Source: Rhynchopus sp. YZ270_cl-10 (taxonomy: Eukaryota; Euglenozoa; Diplonemea; Diplonemida; Diplonemidae). Taken from it: a stretch of DNA of 64,000 nt. Positions within the stretch are counted from its first letter, which is position 1, and the number at the start of each line of letters is the position of its first letter. A model generated the notes under the pieces. That model saw only the letters and a list, made by a program, of their open reading frames with translations, made no database searches and was not told the DNA's origin. The position numbers were made by a program, and so were the translations under genes. The stretch spans positions 1-64,000 of the forward strand of contig OZ037849.1 of the NCBI GenBank assembly GCA_964035575.1, read 5' to 3'. Shown in pieces: positions 1 through 10,605 of this stretch.

Positions 1-1635
1 GGTTTGCGGGTTTGCGGGTTTGCGGGTTTGCGGGTTTGCGGGTTTGCGGGTTTGCGGGTTTGCGGGTTTGCGGGTTTGCGGGTTTGCGGTTTGCGGGTTT
101 GCGGGTTTGCGGGTTTGCGGGTTTGCGGGTTTGCGGGTTTGCGGGTTTGCGGGTTTGCGGGTTTGCGGGTTTGCGGGTTTGCGGGTTTGCGGGTTTGCGG
201 GTTTGCGGGTTTGCGGGTTTGCGGGTTTGCGGGTTTGCGGGTTTGCGGGTTTGCGGGTTTACGGGTTTGCGGGTTTACGGGTTTGCGGGTTTGCGGGTTT
301 GCGGGTTTGCGGGTTTGCGGGTTTGCGGGTTTGCGGGTTTGCGGGTTTGCGGGTTTGCGGGTTTGCGGGTTTGCGGGTTTGCGGGTTTGCGGGTTTGCGG
401 GTTTGCGGGTTTGCGGGTTTGCGGGTTTGCGGGTTTGCGGGTTTGCGGGTTTGCGGGTTTGCGGGTTTGCGGGTTTGCGGGTTTGCGGGTTTGCGGGTTT
501 GCGGGTTTGCGGGTTTGCGGGTTTGCGGGTTTGCGGGTTTGCGGGTTTGCGGGTTTGCGGGTTTGCGGGTTTGCGGGTTTGCGGGTTTGCGGGTTTGCGG
601 GTTTGCGGGTTTGCGGGTTTGCGGGTTTGCGGGTTTGCGGGTTTGCGGGTTTGCGGGTTTGCGGGTTTGCGGGTTTGCGGGTTTGCGGGTTTGCGGGTTT
701 GCGGGTTTGCGGGTTTGCGGGTTTGCGGGTTTGCGGGTTTGCGGGTTTGCGGGTTTGCGGGTTTGCGGGTTTGCGGGTTTGCGGGTTTGCGGGTTTGCGG
801 GTTTGCGGGTTTGCGGGTTTGCGGGTTTGCGGGTTTGCGGGTTTGCGGGTTTGCGGGTTTGCGGGTTTGCGGGTTTGCGGGTTTGCGGGTTTGCGGGTTT
901 GCGGGTTTGCGGGTTTGCGGGTTTGCGGGTTTGCGGGTTTGCGGGTTTGCGGGTTTGCGGGTTTGCGGGTTTGCGGGTTTGCGGGTTTGCGGGTTTGCGG
1001 GTTTGCGGGTTTGCGGGTTTGCGGGTTTGCGGGTTTGCGGGTTTGCGGGTTTGCGGGTTTGCGGGTTTGCGGGTTTGCGGGTTTGCGGGTTTGCGGGTTT
1101 GCGGGTTTGCGGGTTTGCGGGTTTGCGGGTTTGCGGGTTTGCGGGTTTGCGGGTTTGCGGGTTTGCGGGTTTGCGGGTTTGCGGGTTTGCGGGTTTGCGG
1201 GTTTGCGGGTTTGCGGGTTTGCGGGTTTGCGGGTTTGCGGGTTTGCGGGTTTGCGGGTTTGCGGGTTTGCGGGTTTGCGGGTTTGCGGGTTTGCGGGTTT
1301 GCGGGTTTGCGGGTTTGCGGGTTTGCGGGTTTGCGGGTTTGCGGGTTTGCGGGTTTGCGGGTTTGCGGGTTTGCGGGTTTGCGGGTTTGCGGGTTTGCGG
1401 GTTTGCGGGTTTGCGGGTTTGCGGGTTTGCGGGTTTGCGGGTTTGCGGGTTTGCGGGTTTGCGGGTTTGCGGGTTTGCGGGTTTGCGGGTTTGCGGGTTT
1501 GCGGGTTTGCGGGTTTGCGGGTTTGCGGGTTTGCGGGTTTGCGGGTTTGCGGGTTTGCGGGTTTGCGGGTTTGCGGGTTTGCGGGTTTGCGGGTTTGCGG
1601 GTTTGCGGGTTTGCGGGTTTGCGGGTTTACGGGTT
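1..1635 (+). repeat. 8-bp tandem array (GCGGGTTT)n, array 1, cut by window start
   Basis: About 204 head-to-tail copies of the 8-mer GCGGGTTT, continuing beyond the left window edge. One unit near 86-92 has lost a G, and GGGTTTAC variants occur near 261, 277 and 1629. Between roughly 280 and 1625 I saw no variant. The unit has no stop codon in any forward frame and 8 is not a multiple of 3, so all three forward frames stay open and give the same octapeptide (RVCGFAGL). These are not genes. The G-rich strand has runs of GGG separated by 5 nt, the canonical spacing for G-quadruplex formation. The array ends where TCTAATTATTACGGG of the satellite monomer begins. Confidence 0.97.
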
Positions 1636-2014
1636 TCTAATTATTACGGGTTTGAGGGGTACAAAATGGCGACGCTGCGGGATTGCTGGATCGCGTGGTC
1701 CCAGTATTTCTGATATGACACTCCGGTAGACTGGGGCCCAAAAACGACGTAATGTACTGGGTTTGGATGTTAGCATTTTCTGGCAATATTTTAAAATTAA
1801 AAATGAGTACGAATACCCTGTACTACCATGTATTCTGTATAAAATAGCCGTAAAATTACGCCACATTTAACCACAACTACTCAAAATGTGAAATCTGTTG
1901 CTTTAATGGACTCATAGAGCATTTTTATAACCTGGACATGGGGGTCAGATTCCACTTTAGAGCACCTAAAATTTGGTCAAAATAATTTTTTTTCACTATT
2001 TCTGCCTCTGGGTA
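1636..2014 (+). repeat. 379-bp satellite monomer, unit A, copy 1
   Basis: A single 379-bp monomer starting TCTAATTATTACGGGTTTG and ending GCCTCTGGGTA, followed at 2015 by the start of another monomer. It is homologous to the 379-bp beta half of the 571-bp satellite. Its 3' part (1860-1982) is about 94% identical to beta by manual count, and its 5' part is much more diverged. A 79-codon minus-strand frame (1627-1866) runs through it, but it lies in the less conserved part and is judged accidental. Confidence 0.93.
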
Positions 2015-2046
2015 TCTAATTATTACGGGTTTGAGGGGTACAAAAT
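2015..2046 (+). repeat. Truncated unit A stub (32 bp) at the element's left junction
   Basis: The first 32 bp of a unit A monomer (TCTAATTATTACGGG to ACAAAAT) are followed abruptly by the GC-rich module TTCGACCGAGCGC. The last T is shared, so the breakpoint is uncertain by 1 bp. The same breakpoint occurs at 5932 and 8671. Confidence 0.9.
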
Positions 2047-2060
2047 TTCGACCGAGCGCA

Positions 2061-2083
2061 CCCACCACGCGCAGCGTGGTGGG
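2061..2083 (+). other. Hairpin 1 of GC-rich module (10-bp stem, GCA loop), copy 1
   Basis: CCCACCACGC pairs perfectly with GCGTGGTGGG around a GCA loop. The pair A2067-T2077 is C60928-G60938 in the diverged copy, so pairing is kept by a double change. The same hairpin lies at 5947-5969 and 8686-8708. Confidence 0.85.
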
Positions 2084-2105
2084 GGCGCGAGGGAGAGCGG
2101 AGCGA

Positions 2106-2128
2106 GCCTTTACGCGCAGCGTGAAGGC
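2106..2128 (+). other. Hairpin 2 of GC-rich module (10-bp stem, GCA loop), copy 1
   Basis: GCCTTTACGC pairs with GCGTGAAGGC around the same GCA loop as hairpin 1. One pair, T2111 with G2123, is a G-U wobble if folded as RNA and a mismatch as DNA. Unchanged in the diverged copy (60967-60989). Also at 5992-6014 and 8731-8753. Confidence 0.8.
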
Positions 2129-2145
2129 GAGTGGAGCACGGGGGG

Positions 2146-2170
2146 TCTGGGGGGGCAGTGCCCCCCCAGA
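2146..2170 (+). other. Hairpin 3 of GC-rich module (10-bp G7/C7 stem), copy 1
   Basis: TCTGGGGGGG pairs with CCCCCCCAGA around a CAGTG loop and is followed at once by the palindrome AAAAATTTTT. It resembles a terminator in shape, but nothing suggests a bacterial context. Identical at 6032-6056, 8771-8795 and 61007-61031. Confidence 0.85.
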
Positions 2171-2172
2171 AA

Positions 2173-3974
2173 AATTTTTGAAGTTAGGCAGTCCTGATTT
2201 GGGAGTTTTTTTGTAGATTTGTATGTATTTTTGGGTGAGGGAATGCTCGAGAGAGAGAACATATCAGTGAAGCGAGGAGGGTGCTCACCAGGATGTCAGG
2301 TACTTTAGGTAAGGTTACTGTGTTCGCGTTAGTAGTGTCAGAGCTATTTATACTCACAAGCGCCCTCTATTATCATATGTAAGAGTCCTTCTACGTGTAC
2401 ATGCATGAGTAAGTGCAGGTAAATCTATGAGTAATTGCCTTTATAGATACATGGCTTTAAGACTACACCAAATTGAAATATGTGAAAGTCAGCATTTGCG
2501 GTGCTGAACCACACAAACCTGCCACAAAAAAGCGAGATAATTTGTAGACATTAGACTCAGAAATGATATGGGGCCAAATGAGGTTCAAAACCAGCTCTAA
2601 CCAATAGCTATCTGGTAGTACTCATTATTGGTAGTGGCCAAATAGTCTGTCTCTCAACCACACCTGAGATGTCATGTTTCAGCGAGCTTTATTATAATGG
2701 AATATTATGGAAGAGTTTTTCTGGACTAAACCGGTCGGTACAACTCTCTGCCAATTTTTACCAAGACTTCTTACATACACATGTACCATTATCTACCATT
2801 ACCTGAAGAGCAAATTATCTTCACACCCACACCGTGAAATAATCTACCGACTTTCTTCACTCCTGAATATTATGAGCAAAAGTTCTGTCAAAAACCTGGC
2901 ACTAAAAGCGAACTGCAGACGTATTTTTATGTTATTATTAGCGGAGGAGCCTTTGAACCACACCATCCTGCGACACATAATTTTTCTGAGAATCAGTCAT
3001 TATTAGCGGCGGATCTAAATAGCCTAATAACAATCAGCCTGTTCTACATTAGCAGTGAATATAAGCGGTGGAGCAAAGTGCCTCTCAACCACACCCTCCT
3101 GCTCCTACATTTTAGCAACCTTTCTTCCATGCACAAATGAAATAAATCCGCCAACACTTTAGCAAACTATCTTCTCTATTCGAATATGTCAGTATTAATA
3201 TCATAGAAATAAAATAGTCTCTCATTGAGACTCAACCACATTATTCATTGAAAGATTTTGATTTTTGATTCTCCGTAGTCTGTGCGTGCTGTGATGGGGT
3301 CAATTTACGCTGCGAAAAGGGTATATTCTTAACCTAAAAATGCATGTATCAGTTTTTATCCACCATATTATTTACATGGTGAAACGTTGCGAGCTTTTTT
3401 CTCACATATTAGTGATATTGAGCCAAATAGGTTCACAACCACACCAGTCTGTTATGTGGCAGCATATTTGCTGCGTGAGCAAAATATCCAAATATTCAAT
3501 AACACGAACCTGCTGTTTTTAGCATAATATTAGAAGCTACATCCTGTCGTAGATTTTATATCCTATACCCAAATTGTGAACCCAATATCTCCACAGTTAA
3601 GTGGTACGTGGGGAAACTCAAATGTCTTCTCACCCAGAGCCTCCTGCCAAATGTTAGTGTTAGAGCTTTCAATTTTCATAGAAATCTAAAAAATTCGTAG
3701 AGGAACAAATATTAGTATAAATTGCGTCAGATCCCAACGTTGCGCGCAGACCATGCCTCCGTTTGTGAGCTTTTCTGTACTACTACCACCAATGCCTCAA
3801 CCACACCATTTTAGCAAGCTCTTTTCGCGTTTGTGGCCACACCAGCTTATTGCAGTCAATATTCTCTGCGGAGCCAAATAGCCTCTCAACTACACAAACC
3901 TGCTGTTTTTAGCAGTATTTAGTGCAATCAGTTGTTATTAGAGCCCAAATCCTGCCATAAATAAGCTGCAGAGC
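2173..3974 (+). repeat. AT-rich body with degenerate internal repeats, copy 1
   Basis: A non-coding stretch in which a degenerate motif recurs about a dozen times through the element: GCGGAGCAAAAT, CCTCTCAACCACACC, ATCCTGC, ACATTTTAGC, AGCTTTCTTC, in that order. Clear instances start near 2502, 2637, 2943, 3065, 3415, 3782 and 3872, with later ones at 3970, 4136 and 4270. The spacing varies from about 60 to 200 bp. This looks like an old tandem repeat decayed beyond simple recognition. I see no gene, tRNA or promoter in it. Confidence 0.6.
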
Positions 3975-3980
3975 GAAATA

Positions 3981-4025
<45 letters not shown>

Positions 4026-4035
4026 AAATACCTCT
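3975..4035 (-). mobile_element. Tail-only retroinsertion: 40-T tract flanked by 11-bp target-site duplication, copy 1
   Basis: GAAATACCTCT (3975-3985) and GAAATACCTCT (4025-4035) flank an uninterrupted T run (3985-4024, 40 T counting the shared T). The diverged element at 62401 has a single AAATACCTCT with no T run, that is, an empty site. Duplication of the target plus a poly(T) on this strand is the signature of target-primed reverse transcription that inserted little more than a poly(A) tail on the minus strand. No body sequence of a LINE or SINE remains. Confidence 0.75.
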
Positions 4036-4310
4036 AAACTATACCATCTTGCTACAGTTTATAACACGTTACTATAATCAATTACTCTGTACATATTAAT
4101 CACTCATGTCAGCTGTATTCATAATAATTCACGGCGGAGCAAAATGCCTCATACCCACCCCATCATGCCTCATGCATGCTTTTCCGTGCCATTCAGGTTC
4201 TCCAGTGAATTTTAGGTTACATTGCGTGTTTACATATCATTACTCATACCTTAATCGCATCAACACAAAGTAGGTATAACCAAACCACATATTAGCGAGC
4301 TTTCTTCTTG
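4036..4310 (+). repeat. 3' end of element body, copy 1
   Basis: AT-rich, non-coding. It holds two more degenerate CACACC-type motifs (near 4136 and 4270) and the constant 3' end TTAGCGAGCTTTCTTCTTG, at which an 8-bp array always begins. Confidence 0.7.
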
Positions 4311-5142
4311 TGCGGGTTTGCGGGTTTGCGGGTTTGCGGGTTTGCGGGTTTACGGGTTTGCGGAATTGCGGGTTTGCGGGTTTGCGGGTTTGCGGGTTTA
4401 CGGGTTTGCGGGTTTGCGGGTTTGCGGGTTTGCGGGTTTGTGGGTTTGCGGGTTTGCGGGTTTGCGGGTTTGCGGGTTTGCGGGTTTGCGGGTTTGCGGG
4501 TTTGCGGGTTTGCGGGTTTGCGGGTTTGCGGGTTTGCGGGTTTGCGGGTTTGCGGGTTTGCGGGTTTGCGGGTTTGCGGGTTTGCGGGTTTGCGGGTTTG
4601 CGGGTTTGCGGGTTTGCGGGTTTGCGGGTTTGCGGGTTTGCGGGTTTGCGGGTTTGCGGGTTTGCGGGTTTGCGGGTTTGCGGGTTTGCGGGTTTGCGGG
4701 TTTGCGGGTTTGCGGGTTTGCGGGTTTGCGGGTTTGCGGGTTTGCGGGTTTGCGGGTTTGCGGGTTTGCGGGTTTGCGGGTTTGCGGGTTTGCGGGTTTG
4801 CGGGTTTGCGGGTTTACGGGTTTGCGGGTTTGCGGGTTTGCGGGTTTGCGGGTTTGCGGGTTTGCGGGTTTGCGGGTTTGCGGGTTTGCGGGTTTGCGGG
4901 TTTGCGGGTTTGCGGGTTTGCGGGTTTGCGGGTTTGCGGGTTTGCGGGTTTGCGGGTTTGCGGGTTTGCGGGTTTACGGGTTTGCGGGTTTGCGGGTTTG
5001 CGGGTTTGCGGGTTTGCGGGTTTGCGGGTTTGCGGGTTTGCGGGTTTGCGGGTTTGCGGGTTTGCGGGTTTGCGGGTTTGCGGGTTTGCGGGTTTGCGGG
5101 TTTGCGGGTTTGCGGGTTTACGGGTTTACGGGTTTACGGGTT
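4311..5142 (+). repeat. 8-bp tandem array (GCGGGTTT)n, array 2
   Basis: About 104 units. Variants lie mainly near the two ends: GGGTTTAC near 4351, 4399, 5119, 5127 and 5135, a GCGGAATT unit near 4362, and GGGTTTGT near 4440. Two further GGGTTTAC units lie inside, near 4815 and 4975. Clean units in the middle and variants at the edges fit expansion from the inside. All three forward frames are open by periodicity alone. Confidence 0.96.
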
Positions 5143-5521
5143 TCTAATTATTACGGGTTTGAGGGGTACAAAATGGCGACGCTGCGGGATTGCTGGATCG
5201 CGTGGTCCCAGTATTTCTGATATGACACTCCGGTAGACTGGGGCCCAAAAACGACGTAATGTACTGGGTTTGGATGTTAGCATTTTCTGGCAATATTTTA
5301 AAATTAAAAATGAGTACGAATACCCTGTACTACCATGTATTCTGTATAAAATAGCCGTAAAATTACGCCACATTTAACCACAACTACTCAAAATGTGAAA
5401 TCTGTTGCTTTAATGGACTCATAGAGCATTTTTATAACCTGGACATGGGGGTCAGATTCCACTTTAGAGCACCTAAAATTTGGTCAAAATAATTTTTTTT
5501 CACTATTTCTGCCTCTGGGTA
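5143..5521 (+). repeat. 379-bp satellite monomer, unit A, copy 2a
   Basis: Same sequence and length as 1636-2014. It is the first of two perfect tandem copies found only in this higher-order unit. Confidence 0.93.
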
Positions 5522-5900
5522 TCTAATTATTACGGGTTTGAGGGGTACAAAATGGCGACGCTGCGGGATTGCTGGATCGCGTGGTCCCAGTATTTCTGAT
5601 ATGACACTCCGGTAGACTGGGGCCCAAAAACGACGTAATGTACTGGGTTTGGATGTTAGCATTTTCTGGCAATATTTTAAAATTAAAAATGAGTACGAAT
5701 ACCCTGTACTACCATGTATTCTGTATAAAATAGCCGTAAAATTACGCCACATTTAACCACAACTACTCAAAATGTGAAATCTGTTGCTTTAATGGACTCA
5801 TAGAGCATTTTTATAACCTGGACATGGGGGTCAGATTCCACTTTAGAGCACCTAAAATTTGGTCAAAATAATTTTTTTTCACTATTTCTGCCTCTGGGTA
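5522..5900 (+). repeat. 379-bp satellite monomer, unit A, copy 2b (tandem duplicate)
   Basis: A second copy directly abutting the first with a period of exactly 379 bp. I saw no difference between the two. The minus-strand chance frame becomes 106 codons here because the monomer is preceded by another monomer instead of the 8-bp array. Confidence 0.93.
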
Positions 5901-5932
5901 TCTAATTATTACGGGTTTGAGGGGTACAAAAT
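5901..5932 (+). repeat. Truncated unit A stub, copy 2
   Basis: 32-bp monomer fragment, same breakpoint as at 2046. Confidence 0.9.
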
Positions 5933-7866
5933 TTCGACCGAGCGCACCCACCACGCGCAGCGTGGTGGGGGCGCGAGGGAGAGCGGAGCGAGCCTTTACG
6001 CGCAGCGTGAAGGCGAGTGGAGCACGGGGGGTCTGGGGGGGCAGTGCCCCCCCAGAAAAATTTTTGAAGTTAGGCAGTCCTGATTTGGGAGTTTTTTTGT
6101 AGATTTGTATGTATTTTTGGGTGAGGGAATGCTCGAGAGAGAGAACATATCAGTGAAGCGAGGAGGGTGCTCACCAGGATGTCAGGTACTTTAGGTAAGG
6201 TTACTGTGTTCGCGTTAGTAGTGTCAGAGCTATTTATACTCACAAGCGCCCTCTATTATCATATGTAAGAGTCCTTCTACGTGTACATGCATGAGTAAGT
6301 GCAGGTAAATCTATGAGTAATTGCCTTTATAGATACATGGCTTTAAGACTACACCAAATTGAAATATGTGAAAGTCAGCATTTGCGGTGCTGAACCACAC
6401 AAACCTGCCACAAAAAAGCGAGATAATTTGTAGACATTAGACTCAGAAATGATATGGGGCCAAATGAGGTTCAAAACCAGCTCTAACCAATAGCTATCTG
6501 GTAGTACTCATTATTGGTAGTGGCCAAATAGTCTGTCTCTCAACCACACCTGAGATGTCATGTTTCAGCGAGCTTTATTATAATGGAATATTATGGAAGA
6601 GTTTTTCTGGACTAAACCGGTCGGTACAACTCTCTGCCAATTTTTACCAAGACTTCTTACATACACATGTACCATTATCTACCATTACCTGAAGAGCAAA
6701 TTATCTTCACACCCACACCGTGAAATAATCTACCGACTTTCTTCACTCCTGAATATTATGAGCAAAAGTTCTGTCAAAAACCTGGCACTAAAAGCGAACT
6801 GCAGACGTATTTTTATGTTATTATTAGCGGAGGAGCCTTTGAACCACACCATCCTGCGACACATAATTTTTCTGAGAATCAGTCATTATTAGCGGCGGAT
6901 CTAAATAGCCTAATAACAATCAGCCTGTTCTACATTAGCAGTGAATATAAGCGGTGGAGCAAAGTGCCTCTCAACCACACCCTCCTGCTCCTACATTTTA
7001 GCAACCTTTCTTCCATGCACAAATGAAATAAATCCGCCAACACTTTAGCAAACTATCTTCTCTATTCGAATATGTCAGTATTAATATCATAGAAATAAAA
7101 TAGTCTCTCATTGAGACTCAACCACATTATTCATTGAAAGATTTTGATTTTTGATTCTCCGTAGTCTGTGCGTGCTGTGATGGGGTCAATTTACGCTGCG
7201 AAAAGGGTATATTCTTAACCTAAAAATGCATGTATCAGTTTTTATCCACCATATTATTTACATGGTGAAACGTTGCGAGCTTTTTTCTCACATATTAGTG
7301 ATATTGAGCCAAATAGGTTCACAACCACACCAGTCTGTTATGTGGCAGCATATTTGCTGCGTGAGCAAAATATCCAAATATTCAATAACACGAACCTGCT
7401 GTTTTTAGCATAATATTAGAAGCTACATCCTGTCGTAGATTTTATATCCTATACCCAAATTGTGAACCCAATATCTCCACAGTTAAGTGGTACGTGGGGA
7501 AACTCAAATGTCTTCTCACCCAGAGCCTCCTGCCAAATGTTAGTGTTAGAGCTTTCAATTTTCATAGAAATCTAAAAAATTCGTAGAGGAACAAATATTA
7601 GTATAAATTGCGTCAGATCCCAACGTTGCGCGCAGACCATGCCTCCGTTTGTGAGCTTTTCTGTACTACTACCACCAATGCCTCAACCACACCATTTTAG
7701 CAAGCTCTTTTCGCGTTTGTGGCCACACCAGCTTATTGCAGTCAATATTCTCTGCGGAGCCAAATAGCCTCTCAACTACACAAACCTGCTGTTTTTAGCA
7801 GTATTTAGTGCAATCAGTTGTTATTAGAGCCCAAATCCTGCCATAAATAAGCTGCAGAGCGAAATA

Positions 7867-7911
<45 letters not shown>

Positions 7912-8196
7912 AAATACCTCTAAACTATACCATCTTGCTACAGTTTATAACACGTTACTATAATCAATTACTCTGTACATATTAATCACTCATGTCAGCT
8001 GTATTCATAATAATTCACGGCGGAGCAAAATGCCTCATACCCACCCCATCATGCCTCATGCATGCTTTTCCGTGCCATTCAGGTTCTCCAGTGAATTTTA
8101 GGTTACATTGCGTGTTTACATATCATTACTCATACCTTAATCGCATCAACACAAAGTAGGTATAACCAAACCACATATTAGCGAGCTTTCTTCTTG
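5933..8196 (+). repeat. Composite repeat element, copy 2
   Basis: Same as 2047-4310 shifted by 3886 bp, and I noticed no difference. It carries the GC-rich module with hairpins at 5947-5969, 5992-6014 and 6032-6056, the AT-rich body, the 40-T insertion, and the 3' end TTCTTCTTG. The frames at 6593-6892 and 7226-7408 are the same unconvincing ones as in copy 1. Confidence 0.87.
7861..7921 (-). mobile_element. 40-T tail-only retroinsertion with target-site duplication, copy 2
   Basis: GAAATACCTCT at 7861-7871 and 7911-7921 flanks 40 T (7871-7910), the same length as in copies 1 and 3. It was inherited by duplication, not inserted again. Confidence 0.75.
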
Positions 8197-8260
8197 TACG
8201 GGTTTGCGGGTTTGCGGGTTTGCGGGTTTGCGGGTTTGCGGGTTTGCGGGTTTGCGGGTT
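8197..8260 (+). repeat. 8-bp tandem array (GCGGGTTT)n, array 3 (shortest)
   Basis: Only about eight units, between TTCTTCTTG of the element and TCTAATTATTACGGG of unit A. The first unit reads ACGGGTTT instead of GCGGGTTT. Compare more than 200, about 104 and about 49 units in the other three left-hand arrays. Confidence 0.95.
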
Positions 8261-8639
8261 TCTAATTATTACGGGTTTGAGGGGTACAAAATGGCGACGC
8301 TGCGGGATTGCTGGATCGCGTGGTCCCAGTATTTCTGATATGACACTCCGGTAGACTGGGGCCCAAAAACGACGTAATGTACTGGGTTTGGATGTTAGCA
8401 TTTTCTGGCAATATTTTAAAATTAAAAATGAGTACGAATACCCTGTACTACCATGTATTCTGTATAAAATAGCCGTAAAATTACGCCACATTTAACCACA
8501 ACTACTCAAAATGTGAAATCTGTTGCTTTAATGGACTCATAGAGCATTTTTATAACCTGGACATGGGGGTCAGATTCCACTTTAGAGCACCTAAAATTTG
8601 GTCAAAATAATTTTTTTTCACTATTTCTGCCTCTGGGTA
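8261..8639 (+). repeat. 379-bp satellite monomer, unit A, copy 3
   Basis: Single monomer, same as 1636-2014. A minus-strand chance frame (8126-8491) crosses it and the short 8-bp array. Confidence 0.93.
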
Positions 8640-8671
8640 TCTAATTATTACGGGTTTGAGGGGTACAAAAT
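8640..8671 (+). repeat. Truncated unit A stub, copy 3
   Basis: 32-bp fragment ending at the common breakpoint before TTCGACC. Confidence 0.9.
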
Positions 8672-10605
8672 TTCGACCGAGCGCACCCACCACGCGCAGC
8701 GTGGTGGGGGCGCGAGGGAGAGCGGAGCGAGCCTTTACGCGCAGCGTGAAGGCGAGTGGAGCACGGGGGGTCTGGGGGGGCAGTGCCCCCCCAGAAAAAT
8801 TTTTGAAGTTAGGCAGTCCTGATTTGGGAGTTTTTTTGTAGATTTGTATGTATTTTTGGGTGAGGGAATGCTCGAGAGAGAGAACATATCAGTGAAGCGA
8901 GGAGGGTGCTCACCAGGATGTCAGGTACTTTAGGTAAGGTTACTGTGTTCGCGTTAGTAGTGTCAGAGCTATTTATACTCACAAGCGCCCTCTATTATCA
9001 TATGTAAGAGTCCTTCTACGTGTACATGCATGAGTAAGTGCAGGTAAATCTATGAGTAATTGCCTTTATAGATACATGGCTTTAAGACTACACCAAATTG
9101 AAATATGTGAAAGTCAGCATTTGCGGTGCTGAACCACACAAACCTGCCACAAAAAAGCGAGATAATTTGTAGACATTAGACTCAGAAATGATATGGGGCC
9201 AAATGAGGTTCAAAACCAGCTCTAACCAATAGCTATCTGGTAGTACTCATTATTGGTAGTGGCCAAATAGTCTGTCTCTCAACCACACCTGAGATGTCAT
9301 GTTTCAGCGAGCTTTATTATAATGGAATATTATGGAAGAGTTTTTCTGGACTAAACCGGTCGGTACAACTCTCTGCCAATTTTTACCAAGACTTCTTACA
9401 TACACATGTACCATTATCTACCATTACCTGAAGAGCAAATTATCTTCACACCCACACCGTGAAATAATCTACCGACTTTCTTCACTCCTGAATATTATGA
9501 GCAAAAGTTCTGTCAAAAACCTGGCACTAAAAGCGAACTGCAGACGTATTTTTATGTTATTATTAGCGGAGGAGCCTTTGAACCACACCATCCTGCGACA
9601 CATAATTTTTCTGAGAATCAGTCATTATTAGCGGCGGATCTAAATAGCCTAATAACAATCAGCCTGTTCTACATTAGCAGTGAATATAAGCGGTGGAGCA
9701 AAGTGCCTCTCAACCACACCCTCCTGCTCCTACATTTTAGCAACCTTTCTTCCATGCACAAATGAAATAAATCCGCCAACACTTTAGCAAACTATCTTCT
9801 CTATTCGAATATGTCAGTATTAATATCATAGAAATAAAATAGTCTCTCATTGAGACTCAACCACATTATTCATTGAAAGATTTTGATTTTTGATTCTCCG
9901 TAGTCTGTGCGTGCTGTGATGGGGTCAATTTACGCTGCGAAAAGGGTATATTCTTAACCTAAAAATGCATGTATCAGTTTTTATCCACCATATTATTTAC
10001 ATGGTGAAACGTTGCGAGCTTTTTTCTCACATATTAGTGATATTGAGCCAAATAGGTTCACAACCACACCAGTCTGTTATGTGGCAGCATATTTGCTGCG
10101 TGAGCAAAATATCCAAATATTCAATAACACGAACCTGCTGTTTTTAGCATAATATTAGAAGCTACATCCTGTCGTAGATTTTATATCCTATACCCAAATT
10201 GTGAACCCAATATCTCCACAGTTAAGTGGTACGTGGGGAAACTCAAATGTCTTCTCACCCAGAGCCTCCTGCCAAATGTTAGTGTTAGAGCTTTCAATTT
10301 TCATAGAAATCTAAAAAATTCGTAGAGGAACAAATATTAGTATAAATTGCGTCAGATCCCAACGTTGCGCGCAGACCATGCCTCCGTTTGTGAGCTTTTC
10401 TGTACTACTACCACCAATGCCTCAACCACACCATTTTAGCAAGCTCTTTTCGCGTTTGTGGCCACACCAGCTTATTGCAGTCAATATTCTCTGCGGAGCC
10501 AAATAGCCTCTCAACTACACAAACCTGCTGTTTTTAGCAGTATTTAGTGCAATCAGTTGTTATTAGAGCCCAAATCCTGCCATAAATAAGCTGCAGAGCG
10601 AAATA

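Larger units (their letters stand above)
2047..2172 (+). other. GC-rich three-hairpin module, element copy 1
   Basis: A very GC-rich island in AT-rich surroundings that holds three strong inverted repeats (2061-2083, 2106-2128, 2146-2170), then AAAAATTTTT. It differs from the right-hand copy (60908-61033) at only three positions that I can see. Two of those are the partners of a single base pair. Forward frames read through it, giving arginine/glycine-rich peptides (1973-2197 and 2031-2216) that I regard as spurious. Confidence 0.8.
2047..4310 (+). repeat. Composite repeat element, copy 1 (GC-rich hairpin head plus AT-rich body)
   Basis: A ~2264-bp repeat starting TTCGACCGAGCGC and ending TTAGCGAGCTTTCTTCTTG, directly followed by an 8-bp array. 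It recurs at 5933-8196 and 8672-10935 with identical landmark spacing, and in diverged form at 60908-62710. The first ~125 bp form a GC-rich three-hairpin module. The rest is AT-rich with many degenerate copies of a CTCAACCACACC..CCTGC motif. Short open frames at 2707-3006 (99 codons) and 3340-3522 (60 codons) have no recognisable domain and no intact counterpart in the diverged copy, so I do not call them genes. The family is unrecognised. It could be a non-autonomous transposable element or simply a module of a higher-order satellite. Confidence 0.85.

Noticed and set aside
1-1635. Telomere identity for (TTTGCGGG)n
   Set aside because: The strand is G/T-rich like a telomere, but the unit contains C, matches no telomere repeat that I know, and lies internally in five blocks always tied to the same element end.
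4-1729. Three overlapping plus-strand frames of 542-569 codons made of the octapeptide RVCGFAGL (also at 4308-5236, 10933-11425 and 62707-63039)
   Set aside because: An 8-bp repeat without stop triplets is open in all forward frames and gives the same octapeptide in each. There is no start context, domain or third-position signal.
2146-2180. Bacterial rho-independent terminator (hairpin 3 plus following T run)
   Set aside because: The stem-loop shape fits, but A5 precedes the T5 and there is no gene upstream or any other sign of a bacterial genome.
1973-2216. Arg/Gly-rich frames across the GC-rich module (also 5859-6102, 8598-8841, 60901-61098 and 60876-61304 minus)
   Set aside because: The frames follow hairpin-forming GC-rich DNA. 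The substitutions between copies preserve base pairing and not a reading frame, and several frames overlap.
2707-3522. Frames of 99 and 60 codons in the element body (and in copies 2 and 3)
   Set aside because: Identical only because the bodies are recent duplicates. The diverged copy has no equivalent intact frame, and no domain is recognised.
2047-4311. Typical Helitron termini (5' TC inserted after A, 3' CTRR with hairpin)
   Set aside because: The base before the element is T in both contexts, no CTRR stands at the 3' end, and the hairpins lie at the left end. Only a loose resemblance to rolling-circle elements with tandem tails remains.
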